From positions 1 through 16,066 of the forward strand of contig JARIBR010000123.1 in the NCBI GenBank assembly GCA_029258695.1: 16,066 nucleotides of DNA, read 5' to 3'. The notes below the pieces were generated by a model. It saw nothing but the letters and a program-made list of their open reading frames with translations, was not told the origin of the DNA and did no database searches. The position numbers were made by a program, and so were the translations under genes. The stretch comes from Quadrisphaera sp. GTDB taxonomy: Bacteria; Actinomycetota; Actinomycetes; Actinomycetales; Quadrisphaeraceae. The stretch's first letter is position 1. Each line of letters opens with the position of its first letter. Below, piece by piece: positions 8,392 to 16,066 of the stretch.

Positions 8392-9021
8392 GCCGCTCTC
8401 CTCGGCCGCGCCACAGAGGGCGCGGCCGAGGAGGGTCGCGTCGTCCCCGGCGACGTGGACCCGGTGGAAGCCGAGCCGGTCGTAGAAGGCCCGGGCGCCG
8501 GTGTTGGTCGGGTCCATCCCCAGGTGCAGCGCGGGCGCCCCCGCCGTCGCGGCGGCCTCGCAGAACGTCTCGACCAGCGCCCGCCCGTGCTCGCCGCCCT
8601 GGTGCTCGGGGACGATGTCGACGTGCAGGTGCGCCGGGTAGGGCGCGAGCTCGGGGGCGAGCATGCGCTCGGGGCCGAAGCCCATCGCCAGGAGACGTTG
8701 CTCGGCGGTGACGGGAGGTCGGGGCGGCTCGGGCCACCGGCGCGCCAGCACGGGGAGCCACCGCTCGCGGTACGTCTCGACGAAGCGAGGGGTGTCGGCG
8801 GTGCCGATGACGTAGCCGACCACCGCTCCCCCGTCGTCGAGGACGAAGGCCATCTCCGGCTCGAGGCGGACGTAGGGGCGGGCGAAGAGGTCGGGCAGCA
8901 GCTCGTCGCTCGACCAGAGCCCGCGGGCGTCACCGCCCGCGTCCCCGGTGCGCACGCACACCTCGTCCACCCCTGCAGCGTCCGCAGGGTCCTCGGGGCG
9001 GTACGACCTGATGCTCACCAC
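8392..9021 (-). CDS. GNAT family N-acetyltransferase (3' end uncertain)
   Basis: This is an acetyl-CoA dependent acetyltransferase of unknown substrate, with about 205-210 residues of recognisable domain. Residues 130-152 (AHLHVDIVPEHQGGEHGRAL) are the acetyl-CoA binding motif A, with Glu144 where the usual R/Q-x-x-G-x-G/A pattern has Gly. Residues 172-186 (TNTGARAFYDRLGF) are the usual final helix-strand. PYPAHLHVDI followed by HLGMDPTNTGARAFY resembles the bacterial GNATs related to the acetyltransferase-like part of O-GlcNAcase. Starts are GTG 9021 or GTG 9018, both with weak ribosome sites. The frame has no stop where the domain ends; it stays open across the whole antisense of the neighbouring fusion gene to 6376. 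The 3' limit given here is my estimate at the end of the domain; a stop in another frame exists at 8367. Confidence 0.75.
8398..8433. terminator. Strong 15-bp hairpin at the convergent gene ends
   Basis: CTCCTCGGCCGCGCC (8398-8412) and its exact complement (8419-8433) enclose the 6-nt loop ACAGAG. The hairpin begins 7 bp after the stop of the fusion gene and could terminate transcription from both sides. It lacks a T-run, which is common for terminators in high-GC actinobacteria. On the minus strand it overlaps the last coding part of the GNAT gene (residues LLGRALCGAAEE). Confidence 0.75.
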
Positions 9022-9033
9022 CCGCCCGACGGT

Positions 9034-9077
9034 GGCACCCCGGCGGTGCCGGCGTCAACGGCGCGCCCACCGCGCGC
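9034..9077 (-). terminator. Two consecutive hairpins after ackA
   Basis: GCGCGC (9061-9066) pairs with GCGCGC (9072-9077) around a 5-nt loop, 16 bp after the ackA stop. A second hairpin, GGCACC (9034-9039) with GGTGCC (9045-9050) and a 5-nt loop, follows. Together they could end the pta-ackA transcript before the GNAT gene at 9021. Each stem is only 6 bp and no T-run is present. Confidence 0.4.
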
Positions 9078-9093
9078 GGCGACGCGGGCCGGC

Positions 9094-10194
9094 TCAGGCG
9101 CCGACGAGCCCCAGGCACTGGTGGGCGATCTCGGCCTCCTCGTCGGTGGGGACCACCATGACCTGGATCGCCGAGCCGACGCCGAGGTGGGCCAGGGGGG
9201 CTGTCACCTCCTCGCGCACCACCGCGTCGTTCTCCCCGACGCCTCCGGCGAACACCACGGCGTGGACGCCGGGGACCTCGCCGAGGAAGGAGGAGACGTA
9301 GGCGCGCAGCCGGTGGGTGTAGACGTCGAGCGCGGTCCGGGCGCGGGCGGCGTGCTCGGGGCCGTCCTCGCCCGCGATGAGCGAGTGGACCTCGCGCAGG
9401 TCAGAGGCACCGCACAGGCCGAGCATCCCGCTCTCGCGGTTGAGCAGGGCGTCGACGTCCTCGGGTCCCATCCCGGCCTGACGGTGGAGGTAGGCCAGGA
9501 GCCCGGGGTCGACGTCGCCGCTGCGGGTGCCCATCACGGCGCCCTCGAGCGGGGTGAGGCCCATGGAGGTGTCCACGCTGCGCCCGTCGCGCACGGCGGT
9601 GACCGAGACCCCGTTGCCGATGTGGCACACCACCAGGCGCACCTGGTCCACCGGCACGTCCAGGCGCCGGGCGGCCGCGCGGGTGACGTGCTGGACGGAG
9701 ATCCCGTGGAAGCCGTACCGGCGGACCTCCAGGCGCTGCGCCAGGTCGACCGGCAGCGCGTAGAGCCCGGCGGCGTCGGGGATCGTCGTGTGGAAGGCGG
9801 TGTCGAAGACCGCGACCTGCGCCACGTCGGGGAGCCGCGAGCGCATGGCGCGGATGCCGGCGAGCTGCGACGGGTTGTGCAGCGGCGCCAGCGCGGACAG
9901 CTCGTCGATGTCCGCCTCGACGGCGTCGTCGACGCGGGTGGCTGCGTCGAAGCGGGCGCCCCCGTGGACCACCCGGTGCCCGACCACGACGACCCGGGCC
10001 AGCGCGCCCGGGTGCTCTCGGTCGATCCGGTCGAGGACGCCGGCGAGGGCGCCGTCGTGGTCCGCCGGCCCGTCGGGCTCGCCGATGCGCTGCACGGTCC
10101 CGGAGGCCAGGACGTCGTCGCCCCGGGTGCGCAGCTGGTGCTTCAAGGACGAGGACCCGGAGTTCAGGACGAGGACCAGCGCGTCGTCGTTCAT
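9094..10194 (-). CDS. ackA: Acetate kinase (short form)
   Basis: The enzyme converts acetyl-phosphate and ADP to acetate and ATP, and the reverse. Catalytic residues known from this family are all visible: Asn11 in NSGSSSLK (11-18), Arg74 in GHRVVHGG (72-79), His106 in APLHNP, Asp131 in FDTAFH, His163 in YGFHG, His191 in CHIGNG, Arg224 in GTRSGDVDP (222-230), and Glu352/353 in VPTDEE. At 366 residues it is shorter than the usual 385-410. About 20 residues normally found between the LG(I/V) and VLVVPTNEE segments are missing (LGVGSAIQVMVVPTDEE, 337-353). The family-typical GFHGTSH reads GFHGISV. Its ATG overlaps the pta stop by 4 bp (ATGA), so translation is coupled. Partnership with pta supports an acetate rather than another acyl substrate. 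Confidence 0.93.
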   Translation of the reverse strand: MNDDALVLVLNSGSSSLKHQLRTRGDDVLASGTVQRIGEPDGPADHDGALAGVLDRIDREHPGALARVVVVGHRVVHGGARFDAATRVDDAVEADIDELSALAPLHNPSQLAGIRAMRSRLPDVAQVAVFDTAFHTTIPDAAGLYALPVDLAQRLEVRRYGFHGISVQHVTRAAARRLDVPVDQVRLVVCHIGNGVSVTAVRDGRSVDTSMGLTPLEGAVMGTRSGDVDPGLLAYLHRQAGMGPEDVDALLNRESGMLGLCGASDLREVHSLIAGEDGPEHAARARTALDVYTHRLRAYVSSFLGEVPGVHAVVFAGGVGENDAVVREEVTAPLAHLGVGSAIQVMVVPTDEEAEIAHQCLGLVGA

Positions 10195-12356
10195 CGCTGG
10201 CTCCCCTCGTCGGCGGTGGCGGCGGCGCGCCGCTGCCCCCCGGGATGCTCCTGCGCCTGCACGGCGGTGATGGCCACGGTGGAGACGATGTCAGCCACGG
10301 TGCACCCGCGCGAGAGGTCGTTGACGGGTCGGCGCAGCCCCTGCAGCACCGGGCCGATCGCCACGGCACCGCCCGTGCGCTGCACGGCCTTGTAGGTGGT
10401 GTTCCCGGTGTTGAGGTCGGGGAAGACGAGCACGGTCGCCCGGCCGGCGACGGGGTTGTCCGGCATCTTCGACGCCCCGGTCGAGGGGTCGACGGCGGCG
10501 TCGTACTGGATGGGACCGGCCAGCGGCAGGTCGGGGCGGGCGCCGCCCAGCAGGGTCGTCGCCTCGCGGACCTTGTCGACGTCGGCCCCGGACCCCGAGG
10601 TGCCCGTGGAGTAGGACACCATCGCCACGCGGGGGTCGATCCCGAAGGCGGTGGCGGTCTGCGCCGTCGTCGCTGCGATCTCCGCCAGCTCACCGGCCGT
10701 GGGGTCGAGGTTCACCGCGCAGTCGGCGAAGACGAGCACGTGGTCGCGCAGGCACATGAAGAAGGCCCCGGAGACCTTGGAGACGCCCGGGGCGGTGCGG
10801 ATGACCTCCAGGGCGGGTCGGATCGTCGCCGCGGTGGTGTGGGTGGCCCCCGAGACCATGCCGTCGGCGTGGCCCGTCGCCACCATGAGGGTGCCGAAGT
10901 AGGTGGGGTCCGCGGAGATCTCCCACGCCTGGTCCTGCGTGACGCCGCGGTGCGCGCGCGCCGCGGCGTAGGCGCTCGCGAGCTCGTGGCGCAGGGGGCT
11001 CGAGGCCGCGGGGTCGATCACCGTGGTCCCGGAGACGTCGGCGCCGAGCTGGGCCGCGCGGGCGGCCACCTCCTCGGGGTCCCCGAGGAGGACGAGGTCG
11101 GCGACGTCGAGGAGCACGAGCTCCTCGGCGGCGCGCAGGATCCTCGCGTCCTCGCTCTCCGGCAGCACGATGGTGCGCCGGTCGTCGCGCGCGCGCGCGA
11201 GCAGCCGCGCGTTGCACATCGCGGGGGTGACCGCCTCGGTGCCGGAGGCCCGGATGCGGTCGTGGAGCTCGGAGGCGTCCACGCCGGCGGTGAAGGCACC
11301 CCGGGCTGCGGCGACCTTGCGGGCGTTCGAGGGACGGAGCCTGCCGTGCAGCCCCTCGAGGCGGTGGACGGCGCCGTAGGTGTCGTAGGGGGTGGTCATC
11401 ACGGGCAGGCCGGAGGTCTCGAGCATCGAGGTCACGAGCGCGTCGGGGGTGGTGCCGAGGGTGAGGAGCACACCGGCAGGAGTGGGGGCCGAGGGGCTCG
11501 GCGAGGCCGCGGCGGCGCCGACGACGAGGTCGACGCGGTCGCCGCTGGAGACCAGGAGCGTGCCGTCGACCATCAGCGGCAGCACGGTCTGCAGGTGCGC
11601 CGAGCCCACCAGGTAGCCGTCGACCTCCCGGGCCAGGCGCGGGGGCGCCCCGCACAGCACGCGCGCGTCGAGCGCGGTGACGACCTCGTCGACGGTGAGC
11701 GCGGAGAGGACCGAGGTCTCCGGCAGGGCGTACACCGGGACCTCGGAGCCACCGCCGTCCGGGGTGGCGGGGCGCAGCGCGCCGAGGACGTCGTCGATCG
11801 CCGCCGGGTCCACGCGGTTGACGATCGTGGCCACCCGCGTGCACCCGGCGTCGTCGAGGAGCGACGCGGCCTCCCGCGCGGCGGCGGCCAGGGAGGACGG
11901 CTCGGCGCCCCGCCCGGAGAGCACGGTGAGCACCGGTGAGCCGAAGTTGACGGCCAGGGCGGCGTTGAGGTCCAGCTCGGTGGCCGGGGAGGGGCCGGTG
12001 AATCCCGTGCCGACCACGAGCACGAAGTCCGAGCGCGAGCGCAGCTCCTCCATGCGGTCGACCAGCGTGGCGACCAGGCGCCGGGTGTCGCCGCCGTCGA
12101 TGAGGTCGCGCGCCTGCTCCCAGGTCAGGCCCACGGCGTCCTGCACCGGGCGCTCGCTCGCGTCGGGGAGGCGGTAGCGCTCGCGCACGAGGTCGACGAG
12201 GGGGTCGTCGGCCTCGGCGTCGGTGACGATGGGCCGGAAGACCACCGGGTCGGCGACGGAGGTGGCGAGCAGGTCGAGGACGCCGAGGGCGACGACGGTC
12301 TTCCCCGCGTCGGGCTCGGTCGAGGTGACGTAGAGGCTGTCGGACACGGGGGACAC
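10191..12356 (-). CDS. pta: Phosphate acetyltransferase, long form
   Basis: Pta converts acetyl-CoA and phosphate to acetyl-phosphate and CoA, the step before acetate kinase. This 721-residue protein has the three parts of long bacterial Pta: a BioD-like P-loop domain (about 6-230, with TSTEPDAGKT at 11-20), a DRTGG domain (about 233-350), and the catalytic PTA_PTB domain (about 378-705). The last contains VLPESEDARILRA (397-409), GMVSGATHTTAATIRPAL (499-516), SYSTGTSGSG (581-590), GPIQYDAAVD (614-623), and VFPDLNTGNTTYKAVQR (644-660). The start is GTG 12356; another in-frame GTG lies 3 codons later and neither has a strong ribosome site. It is the first gene of pta-ackA and is transcribed away from nrdA. 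Confidence 0.96.
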   Translation of the reverse strand: MSPVSDSLYVTSTEPDAGKTVVALGVLDLLATSVADPVVFRPIVTDAEADDPLVDLVRERYRLPDASERPVQDAVGLTWEQARDLIDGGDTRRLVATLVDRMEELRSRSDFVLVVGTGFTGPSPATELDLNAALAVNFGSPVLTVLSGRGAEPSSLAAAAREAASLLDDAGCTRVATIVNRVDPAAIDDVLGALRPATPDGGGSEVPVYALPETSVLSALTVDEVVTALDARVLCGAPPRLAREVDGYLVGSAHLQTVLPLMVDGTLLVSSGDRVDLVVGAAAASPSPSAPTPAGVLLTLGTTPDALVTSMLETSGLPVMTTPYDTYGAVHRLEGLHGRLRPSNARKVAAARGAFTAGVDASELHDRIRASGTEAVTPAMCNARLLARARDDRRTIVLPESEDARILRAAEELVLLDVADLVLLGDPEEVAARAAQLGADVSGTTVIDPAASSPLRHELASAYAAARAHRGVTQDQAWEISADPTYFGTLMVATGHADGMVSGATHTTAATIRPALEVIRTAPGVSKVSGAFFMCLRDHVLVFADCAVNLDPTAGELAEIAATTAQTATAFGIDPRVAMVSYSTGTSGSGADVDKVREATTLLGGARPDLPLAGPIQYDAAVDPSTGASKMPDNPVAGRATVLVFPDLNTGNTTYKAVQRTGGAVAIGPVLQGLRRPVNDLSRGCTVADIVSTVAITAVQAQEHPGGQRRAAATADEGSQR

Positions 12357-12442
12357 TGTGCCCGCTCACCGCGGTGCCACGCGCGAGAGCACCTGCCCAC
12401 GGGCGGCCCTGACCCGGCGCGCACGGTGGATCCCGCCAGCTG

Positions 12443-12489
12443 CCACCACATCTAGGGACGCAGCAGCGATGGACCCCTAGATGTGGTGC
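12443..12489. promoter_or_regulatory. Paired NrdR boxes upstream of nrdA
   Basis: CACCACATCTAGGG (12444-12457) and CCCTAGATGTGGTG (12475-12488) are exact inverted copies, with centres 31 bp apart. Each fits the published NrdR-box core CwAtATaTwG at most conserved positions (C-c-A-c-A-T-c-T-a-G). Two boxes about three helical turns apart are the standard arrangement for the ATP/dATP-sensing repressor NrdR. Their place about 160-200 bp before nrdA fits repression of nrdAB; an effect on the divergent pta is possible but unsupported. Confidence 0.82.
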
Positions 12490-12513
12490 TGACGACCGTT
12501 CACCCTGTAGTGT
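12489..12513 (+). promoter_or_regulatory. Possible nrdA promoter
   Basis: TAGTGT (12508-12513) fits a TANNNT -10 element immediately downstream of the second NrdR box. CTGACG (12489-12494) resembles a -35, but the spacing of 13 bp is too short, so only the -10 is reasonably supported. If correct, the second NrdR box would occupy the -35 region and the leader would be about 130 nt long. Confidence 0.3.
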
Positions 12514-12637
12514 CTGCCGGACCCGGTGTCGCTGCGGACCCACTGCGGCGACCTTCCCCCCGGGTCGCGCGCCTCCTCCGCTCGTGGTCCACCGCCGTGG
12601 TCGCACAGCACCGTCTCGTCTTCCGTCCCACACCACC

Positions 12638-12642
12638 AGGAG
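12638..12642 (+). promoter_or_regulatory. Ribosome binding site that fixes the nrdA GTG start
   Basis: AGGAG stands 8 nt before GTG 12651. The open frame extends upstream to 12483, but that extension begins inside an NrdR box and has no ribosome site, so 12651 is preferred. Confidence 0.75.
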
Positions 12643-12650
12643 CCATCCCC

Positions 12651-15600
12651 GTGACCCAGGTCCTGCCCGACACCACCGACACGCTGCGCGTCATCGACGA
12701 CTCGCAGACCCCCGGCCAGCCCCTGCTGCCCACCGGGGTGGTGAACCGCTCCGGGGCGATCCGCCCCTTCGACCGGAGCCGCATCGCGGTGGCGATCAGC
12801 AAGGCCTTCCTGGCCGTCGAGGGCGAGGGCGCCGGAGGCTCCGCCCGCGTGCGCGAGATCGTCGAGCAGCTGACGACCTCCGTCGTCGAGACCCTCGAGC
12901 TCCGCGCGACGGGCGTGCACACCGGCGCGCGCCCCGTCACCGTCGAGGAGGTCCAGGACCAGGTCGAGCTGGCGCTCATGCGCGGTGAGCACCAGAAGGT
13001 CGCCCGCGCGTACGTCCTCTACCGCGAGGAGCACGCCCGGGCGCGCCGCGAGCGCGCCGAGGCCGCGGCCAGGGTCGCCGGCACGGTGACCGCCGAGGTG
13101 CCCGAGCTCACCATGCGCCTGGCCGACGGGAGCACCGCTCCGCTCGACCGTGACCGCGTACGCCTCGTCGTCGCCGAGGCCTGCGCGGGTCTCGCCGGCG
13201 TCGACGCCGACGCCGTGGTCACCGAGGCCGCCCGCACGCTCTACGACGGCGTGACCGAGCGCGAGGTCGCGCAGTCCCTGGTCCTCGCCGCACGCACCAA
13301 GGTCGAGGCGGAGCCCGACTACACGTTCGTCAGCGCGCGCCTGCTCATGGACGCCCTGCGCAGCGAGGCCCTCGGCGCGGTCCTCGGGGGCCGTCAGGTC
13401 GCCAGCCAGGCCGACATGGCGCGCCTGTACCCCACCTACCTCACCGGATACGTGCGCAAGGGCGTCGAGCTGGGCATGCTCGACCCGCGCCTGGCGGAGT
13501 TCGACCTGGAGCGCCTCGGTGGCGCCATCGAGGCCGACCGCGACCTGCAGTTCACGTTCCTCGGCCTGCAGACCCTCTACGACCGGTACTTCCTGCACGA
13601 GCGCGGCGTGCGCTACGAGCTGCCGCAGGCCTTCTTCCTGCGCGTGGCGATGGGCCTGGCGCTGAACGAGGGCGAGGCCAAGGAGGAGCGGGCCATCGAG
13701 TTCTACCGGCTCATCTCCAGCTTCGACTTCATGTGCTCCACGCCGACGCTGTTCAACGCGGGCACCACGCGCCCCCAGCTGTCCAGCTGCTTCCTCACCA
13801 CGGTCTCCGACGACCTCTCGGGCATCTTCCAGTCCATCAAGGACAACGCGCTGCTCGCGAAGTACTCCGGTGGCCTCGGCAACGACTGGACCCCGGTGCG
13901 CGGCATCGGCGCACACATCAAGGGCACGAACGGCCAGAGCCAGGGGATCGTGCCGTTCCTGAAGATCGCCAACGACACCGCGGTCGCGGTGAACCAGGGC
14001 GGCAAGCGCAAGGGCGCCGTCTGCGCGTACCTGGAGACCTGGCACATCGACGTCGAGGAGTTCCTCGAGCTGCGCAAGAACACCGGCGACGACCGCCGGC
14101 GCACCCACGACATGAACACCGCCAACTGGGTGCCGGACCTGTTCATGCAGCGGGTGGCGCAGGGCGGCGACTGGACGCTGTTCTCCCCCGACGAGACCCC
14201 CGACCTCCACGACCTGTACGGCCCGGCGTTCGCCACCCGCTACGCCGAGTACGAGGCGATGGCTGCTCGCGGCGAGCTGCGGGTCCACCGCACCGTGCGG
14301 GCCCTCGACCTGTGGCGCAAGATGCTCACCGCCCTGTTCGAGACCGGCCACCCGTGGATCACCTTCAAGGACCCGTGCAACCTGCGCTCGCCGCAGCAGC
14401 ACACCGGCGTGGTGCACTCCTCGAACCTGTGCACCGAGATCACGCTGAACACCTCCGAGGAGGAGGTCGCGGTCTGCAACCTCGGCTCGATCAACCTCGC
14501 CGCCCACGTGCGCCCCGAGGGCCTGGACGTCGAGCGGCTGCGGGCGACGACGCGGACCGCGGTGCGCATGCTCGACAACGTCATCGACCTCAACCTCTAC
14601 ACGATCCCCCAGGCCGAGCGCGCCAACCAGCGCCACCGCCCGGTGGGTCTGGGCCTCATGGGCTTCCAGGACGCGCTGTTCACCCTGCGCACCCCGTATG
14701 CCTCCCCCGAGGCGGTGGTCTTCGCCGACACGTCGATGGAGGCGATCTCCTACGCCGCCATCGAGGCGAGCTCGGACCTCGCCGCCGAGCGCGGGTCCTA
14801 CGCCAGCTTCGACGGGTCGCTGTGGAGCCGCGGCGTCCTGCCCATCGACTCCCTCGAGCTGCTGCGCGAGGCACGCGGCGGGGACGTCGAGCTGGACACC
14901 TCGACCTCGCTGGACTGGGCGCCGCTGCGCGAGAAGGTCCGCGAGCAGGGCATGCGCAACTCCAACGTCATGGCCATCGCGCCGACGGCGACGATCTCGA
15001 ACATCGTGGGCGTGGCGCAGTCCATCGAGCCGATGTACCAGAACCTCTTCGTGAAGTCGAACATGTCCGGTGACTTCACCGTCGTGAACTCCTCGCTGGT
15101 GCGCGACCTCGACGAGCGCGGCCTGTGGGACGAGGTGATGGTCTCGGACCTGAAGTACTTCGACGGCTCCCTGGGGCAGATCGACCGCGTGCCCCAGGAC
15201 CTGCGCGACCTGTACGCCACCGCGTTCGAGGTCGACTGGAGCTGGCTCGTCGTCGCCGCGGCCCGCCGCCAGAAGTGGATCGACCAGGCCCAGTCGCTGA
15301 ACCTCTACGTCTCCTCGCCCAACGGGAAGATGCTCGACGAGCTCTACCGGGCCGCCTGGCAGCACGGGCTGAAGACGACGTACTACCTGCGCTCGACGTC
15401 GAAGACCCACGTGGAGAAGTCCACGCTGCGCGGGACCGACGGCAAGCTCAACGCCGTCGCCTCCGGGGCCACCCTGCCCGCCGCGGCCCCGGCCTCCACG
15501 CTCCCCGACGCCGCGGTGGCCACCGCGCCGCCCGCGACGGTGACCACCTCGCCGCCCGCCACGGTGAGCGCGCCCCCGGCGGCCGTGCCCGCCGCTGCGT

Positions 15601-15707
15601 CGCCCCAGGTGGCACCGTCTCCCCCGACCGCCCCGGACGACGGCGAGATCGTCCTCACTGGGCAGGCCTGCTCGATCGAGGACCCGGAGTGCGAGGCCTG
15701 CCAGTGA
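12651..15707 (+). CDS. nrdA: Class Ia ribonucleotide reductase, large (alpha) subunit
   Basis: NrdA reduces ribonucleoside diphosphates to deoxyribonucleotides using a radical delivered by NrdB. From GTG 12651 it has 1018 residues. Residues 30-130 are an ATP-cone (allosteric dATP/ATP site), and residues 150-240 look like a second, more diverged cone, as in Pseudomonas aeruginosa NrdA. The catalytic barrel carries Cys380 (SSCFL), Asn592-Cys594-Glu596 (SNLCTE), and Cys609 (VCNLGS), equivalent to E. coli C225, N437/C439/E441 and C462. The radical-relay pair is Tyr911-Tyr912 (YYLRSTS). An Ala/Pro/Thr/Val-rich linker (about 936-997) joins the swinging C-terminal tail with redox cysteines 1007, 1014 and 1017. 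The nrdB gene starts 64 bp downstream. Paired NrdR boxes upstream predict repression when dATP is high. Confidence 0.96.
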   Translation: MTQVLPDTTDTLRVIDDSQTPGQPLLPTGVVNRSGAIRPFDRSRIAVAISKAFLAVEGEGAGGSARVREIVEQLTTSVVETLELRATGVHTGARPVTVEEVQDQVELALMRGEHQKVARAYVLYREEHARARRERAEAAARVAGTVTAEVPELTMRLADGSTAPLDRDRVRLVVAEACAGLAGVDADAVVTEAARTLYDGVTEREVAQSLVLAARTKVEAEPDYTFVSARLLMDALRSEALGAVLGGRQVASQADMARLYPTYLTGYVRKGVELGMLDPRLAEFDLERLGGAIEADRDLQFTFLGLQTLYDRYFLHERGVRYELPQAFFLRVAMGLALNEGEAKEERAIEFYRLISSFDFMCSTPTLFNAGTTRPQLSSCFLTTVSDDLSGIFQSIKDNALLAKYSGGLGNDWTPVRGIGAHIKGTNGQSQGIVPFLKIANDTAVAVNQGGKRKGAVCAYLETWHIDVEEFLELRKNTGDDRRRTHDMNTANWVPDLFMQRVAQGGDWTLFSPDETPDLHDLYGPAFATRYAEYEAMAARGELRVHRTVRALDLWRKMLTALFETGHPWITFKDPCNLRSPQQHTGVVHSSNLCTEITLNTSEEEVAVCNLGSINLAAHVRPEGLDVERLRATTRTAVRMLDNVIDLNLYTIPQAERANQRHRPVGLGLMGFQDALFTLRTPYASPEAVVFADTSMEAISYAAIEASSDLAAERGSYASFDGSLWSRGVLPIDSLELLREARGGDVELDTSTSLDWAPLREKVREQGMRNSNVMAIAPTATISNIVGVAQSIEPMYQNLFVKSNMSGDFTVVNSSLVRDLDERGLWDEVMVSDLKYFDGSLGQIDRVPQDLRDLYATAFEVDWSWLVVAAARRQKWIDQAQSLNLYVSSPNGKMLDELYRAAWQHGLKTTYYLRSTSKTHVEKSTLRGTDGKLNAVASGATLPAAAPASTLPDAAVATAPPATVTTSPPATVSAPPAAVPAAASPQVAPSPPTAPDDGEIVLTGQACSIEDPECEACQ

Positions 15708-15771
15708 CCCACGCCGCCGCGGACCTCGTCCGCCACCACGACCTGCACCCGCTACCCACGAGGAGCCCTCG

Positions 15772-16066
15772 ATGACCACGCTCGACTTCGACCCCACCCC
15801 ACCCAGCGCGCAGCTGTCCGCCGGCGACGAGACCGGGACCCCCGCGCCGTCGGGCCTCGGCGTCATCGACACCGACGGCGGCCGGGTCCAGGCCTCGGAG
15901 AAGGCCATGATCAACGGCCGGGCCGACGTCAACCAGCTGCTGCCGATGAAGTACGGCTGGGCCTGGGAGAAGTACCTCGCCGGCTGCAACAACCACTGGA
16001 TGCCCACCGAGGTCTCCATGCAGGCCGACATCGCCCTGTGGAAGTCGCCCGACGGCCTCACCGACG
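15772..16066 (+). CDS. nrdB: Class Ia ribonucleotide reductase, small (beta) subunit, 5' part
   Basis: NrdB holds the metal-radical cofactor that starts NrdA catalysis. It begins at ATG 15772 with AGGAG (15761-15765) 6 nt upstream, 64 bp after nrdA. The 98 visible residues have a variable N-terminus (1-40), then [17 protein letters not shown] (53-69) and [18 protein letters not shown] (74-91), typical of P. aeruginosa-like NrdB. Asp86 aligns with the first metal ligand (Asp84 of E. coli). The remaining ligands and the radical tyrosine lie beyond the window. Confidence 0.93.
   Translation, partial: MTTLDFDPTPPSAQLSAGDETGTPAPSGLGVIDTDGGRVQASEKAMINGRADVNQLLPMKYGWAWEKYLAGCNNHWMPTEVSMQADIALWKSPDGLTD

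Noticed and set aside
9022..9093. Small gene between ackA and the GNAT gene
   Set aside because: The gap is 72 bp and is filled by two hairpins; there is no start with a ribosome site.
12483..12650. N-terminal extension of nrdA by 56 codons
   Set aside because: It would start inside an NrdR box and has no ribosome site; a good AGGAG precedes GTG 12651.
12514..12650. Cobalamin riboswitch in the nrdA leader
   Set aside because: Such switches control class Ia nrd genes in some streptomycetes, but no B12-box like sequence was seen and the leader seems too short.
12477..16061. A 1194-codon open frame on the minus strand opposite nrdA and nrdB
   Set aside because: Its composition (Arg, Gly, Val, His, Asp rich, no domain) is that of a GC-rich antisense shadow, and nrdA on the other strand has complete catalytic motifs.

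Overview
This window looks like chromosomal DNA of a high-GC actinobacterium. Base composition is very G+C rich, third codon positions are almost always G or C, and long open frames run antisense to nearly every gene. Several proteins resemble mycobacterial or streptomycete counterparts, notably GlnA, an LpqY-SugABC type sugar importer, and an NrdR-controlled class Ia ribonucleotide reductase. The genus cannot be fixed by eye; a Micrococcales or Kineosporiales type organism would fit. No tRNA, rRNA, CRISPR array, insertion sequence or phage gene was seen.

Layout from left to right. (1) 1-995: the 3' two thirds of glnA (type I glutamine synthetase, adenylylation Tyr retained). (2) 1092-1772: a small membrane protein with a voltage-sensor-like S4 helix but no potassium selectivity filter. 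(3) 1794-6182, minus strand: a compact four-gene operon lpqY-sugA-sugB-sugC for uptake of trehalose or a related oligosaccharide, convergent with gene 2 over a shared hairpin. (4) 6183-6444: a divergent promoter region with several inverted repeats, including two interlocked ones in the lpqY leader. (5) 6445-8391, plus strand: a fusion of a TagB/TagF-like CDP-glycerol glycerophosphotransferase with a sugar-phosphate/choline-phosphate type nucleotidyltransferase, ending in a strong hairpin. (6) about 8392-9021, minus: a GNAT acetyltransferase whose reading frame has no stop where its domain ends. (7) 9094-12356, minus: pta-ackA, overlapping by 4 bp, the acetyl-CoA/acetyl-phosphate/acetate pathway; the acetate kinase is short. 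(8) 12357-12650: a divergent regulatory region with a pair of NrdR boxes. (9) 12651 to the window end, plus: nrdA and the start of nrdB.

The genes form separate functional units (nitrogen assimilation, sugar import, cell-wall polymer synthesis, overflow metabolism, dNTP synthesis) rather than one system. The least ordinary items are the teichoic-acid type fusion enzyme, the filterless voltage-sensor protein, the interlocked repeats in the lpqY leader, and the acetate kinase with a C-terminal deletion. I found no convincing evidence for a wholly new multi-gene system.
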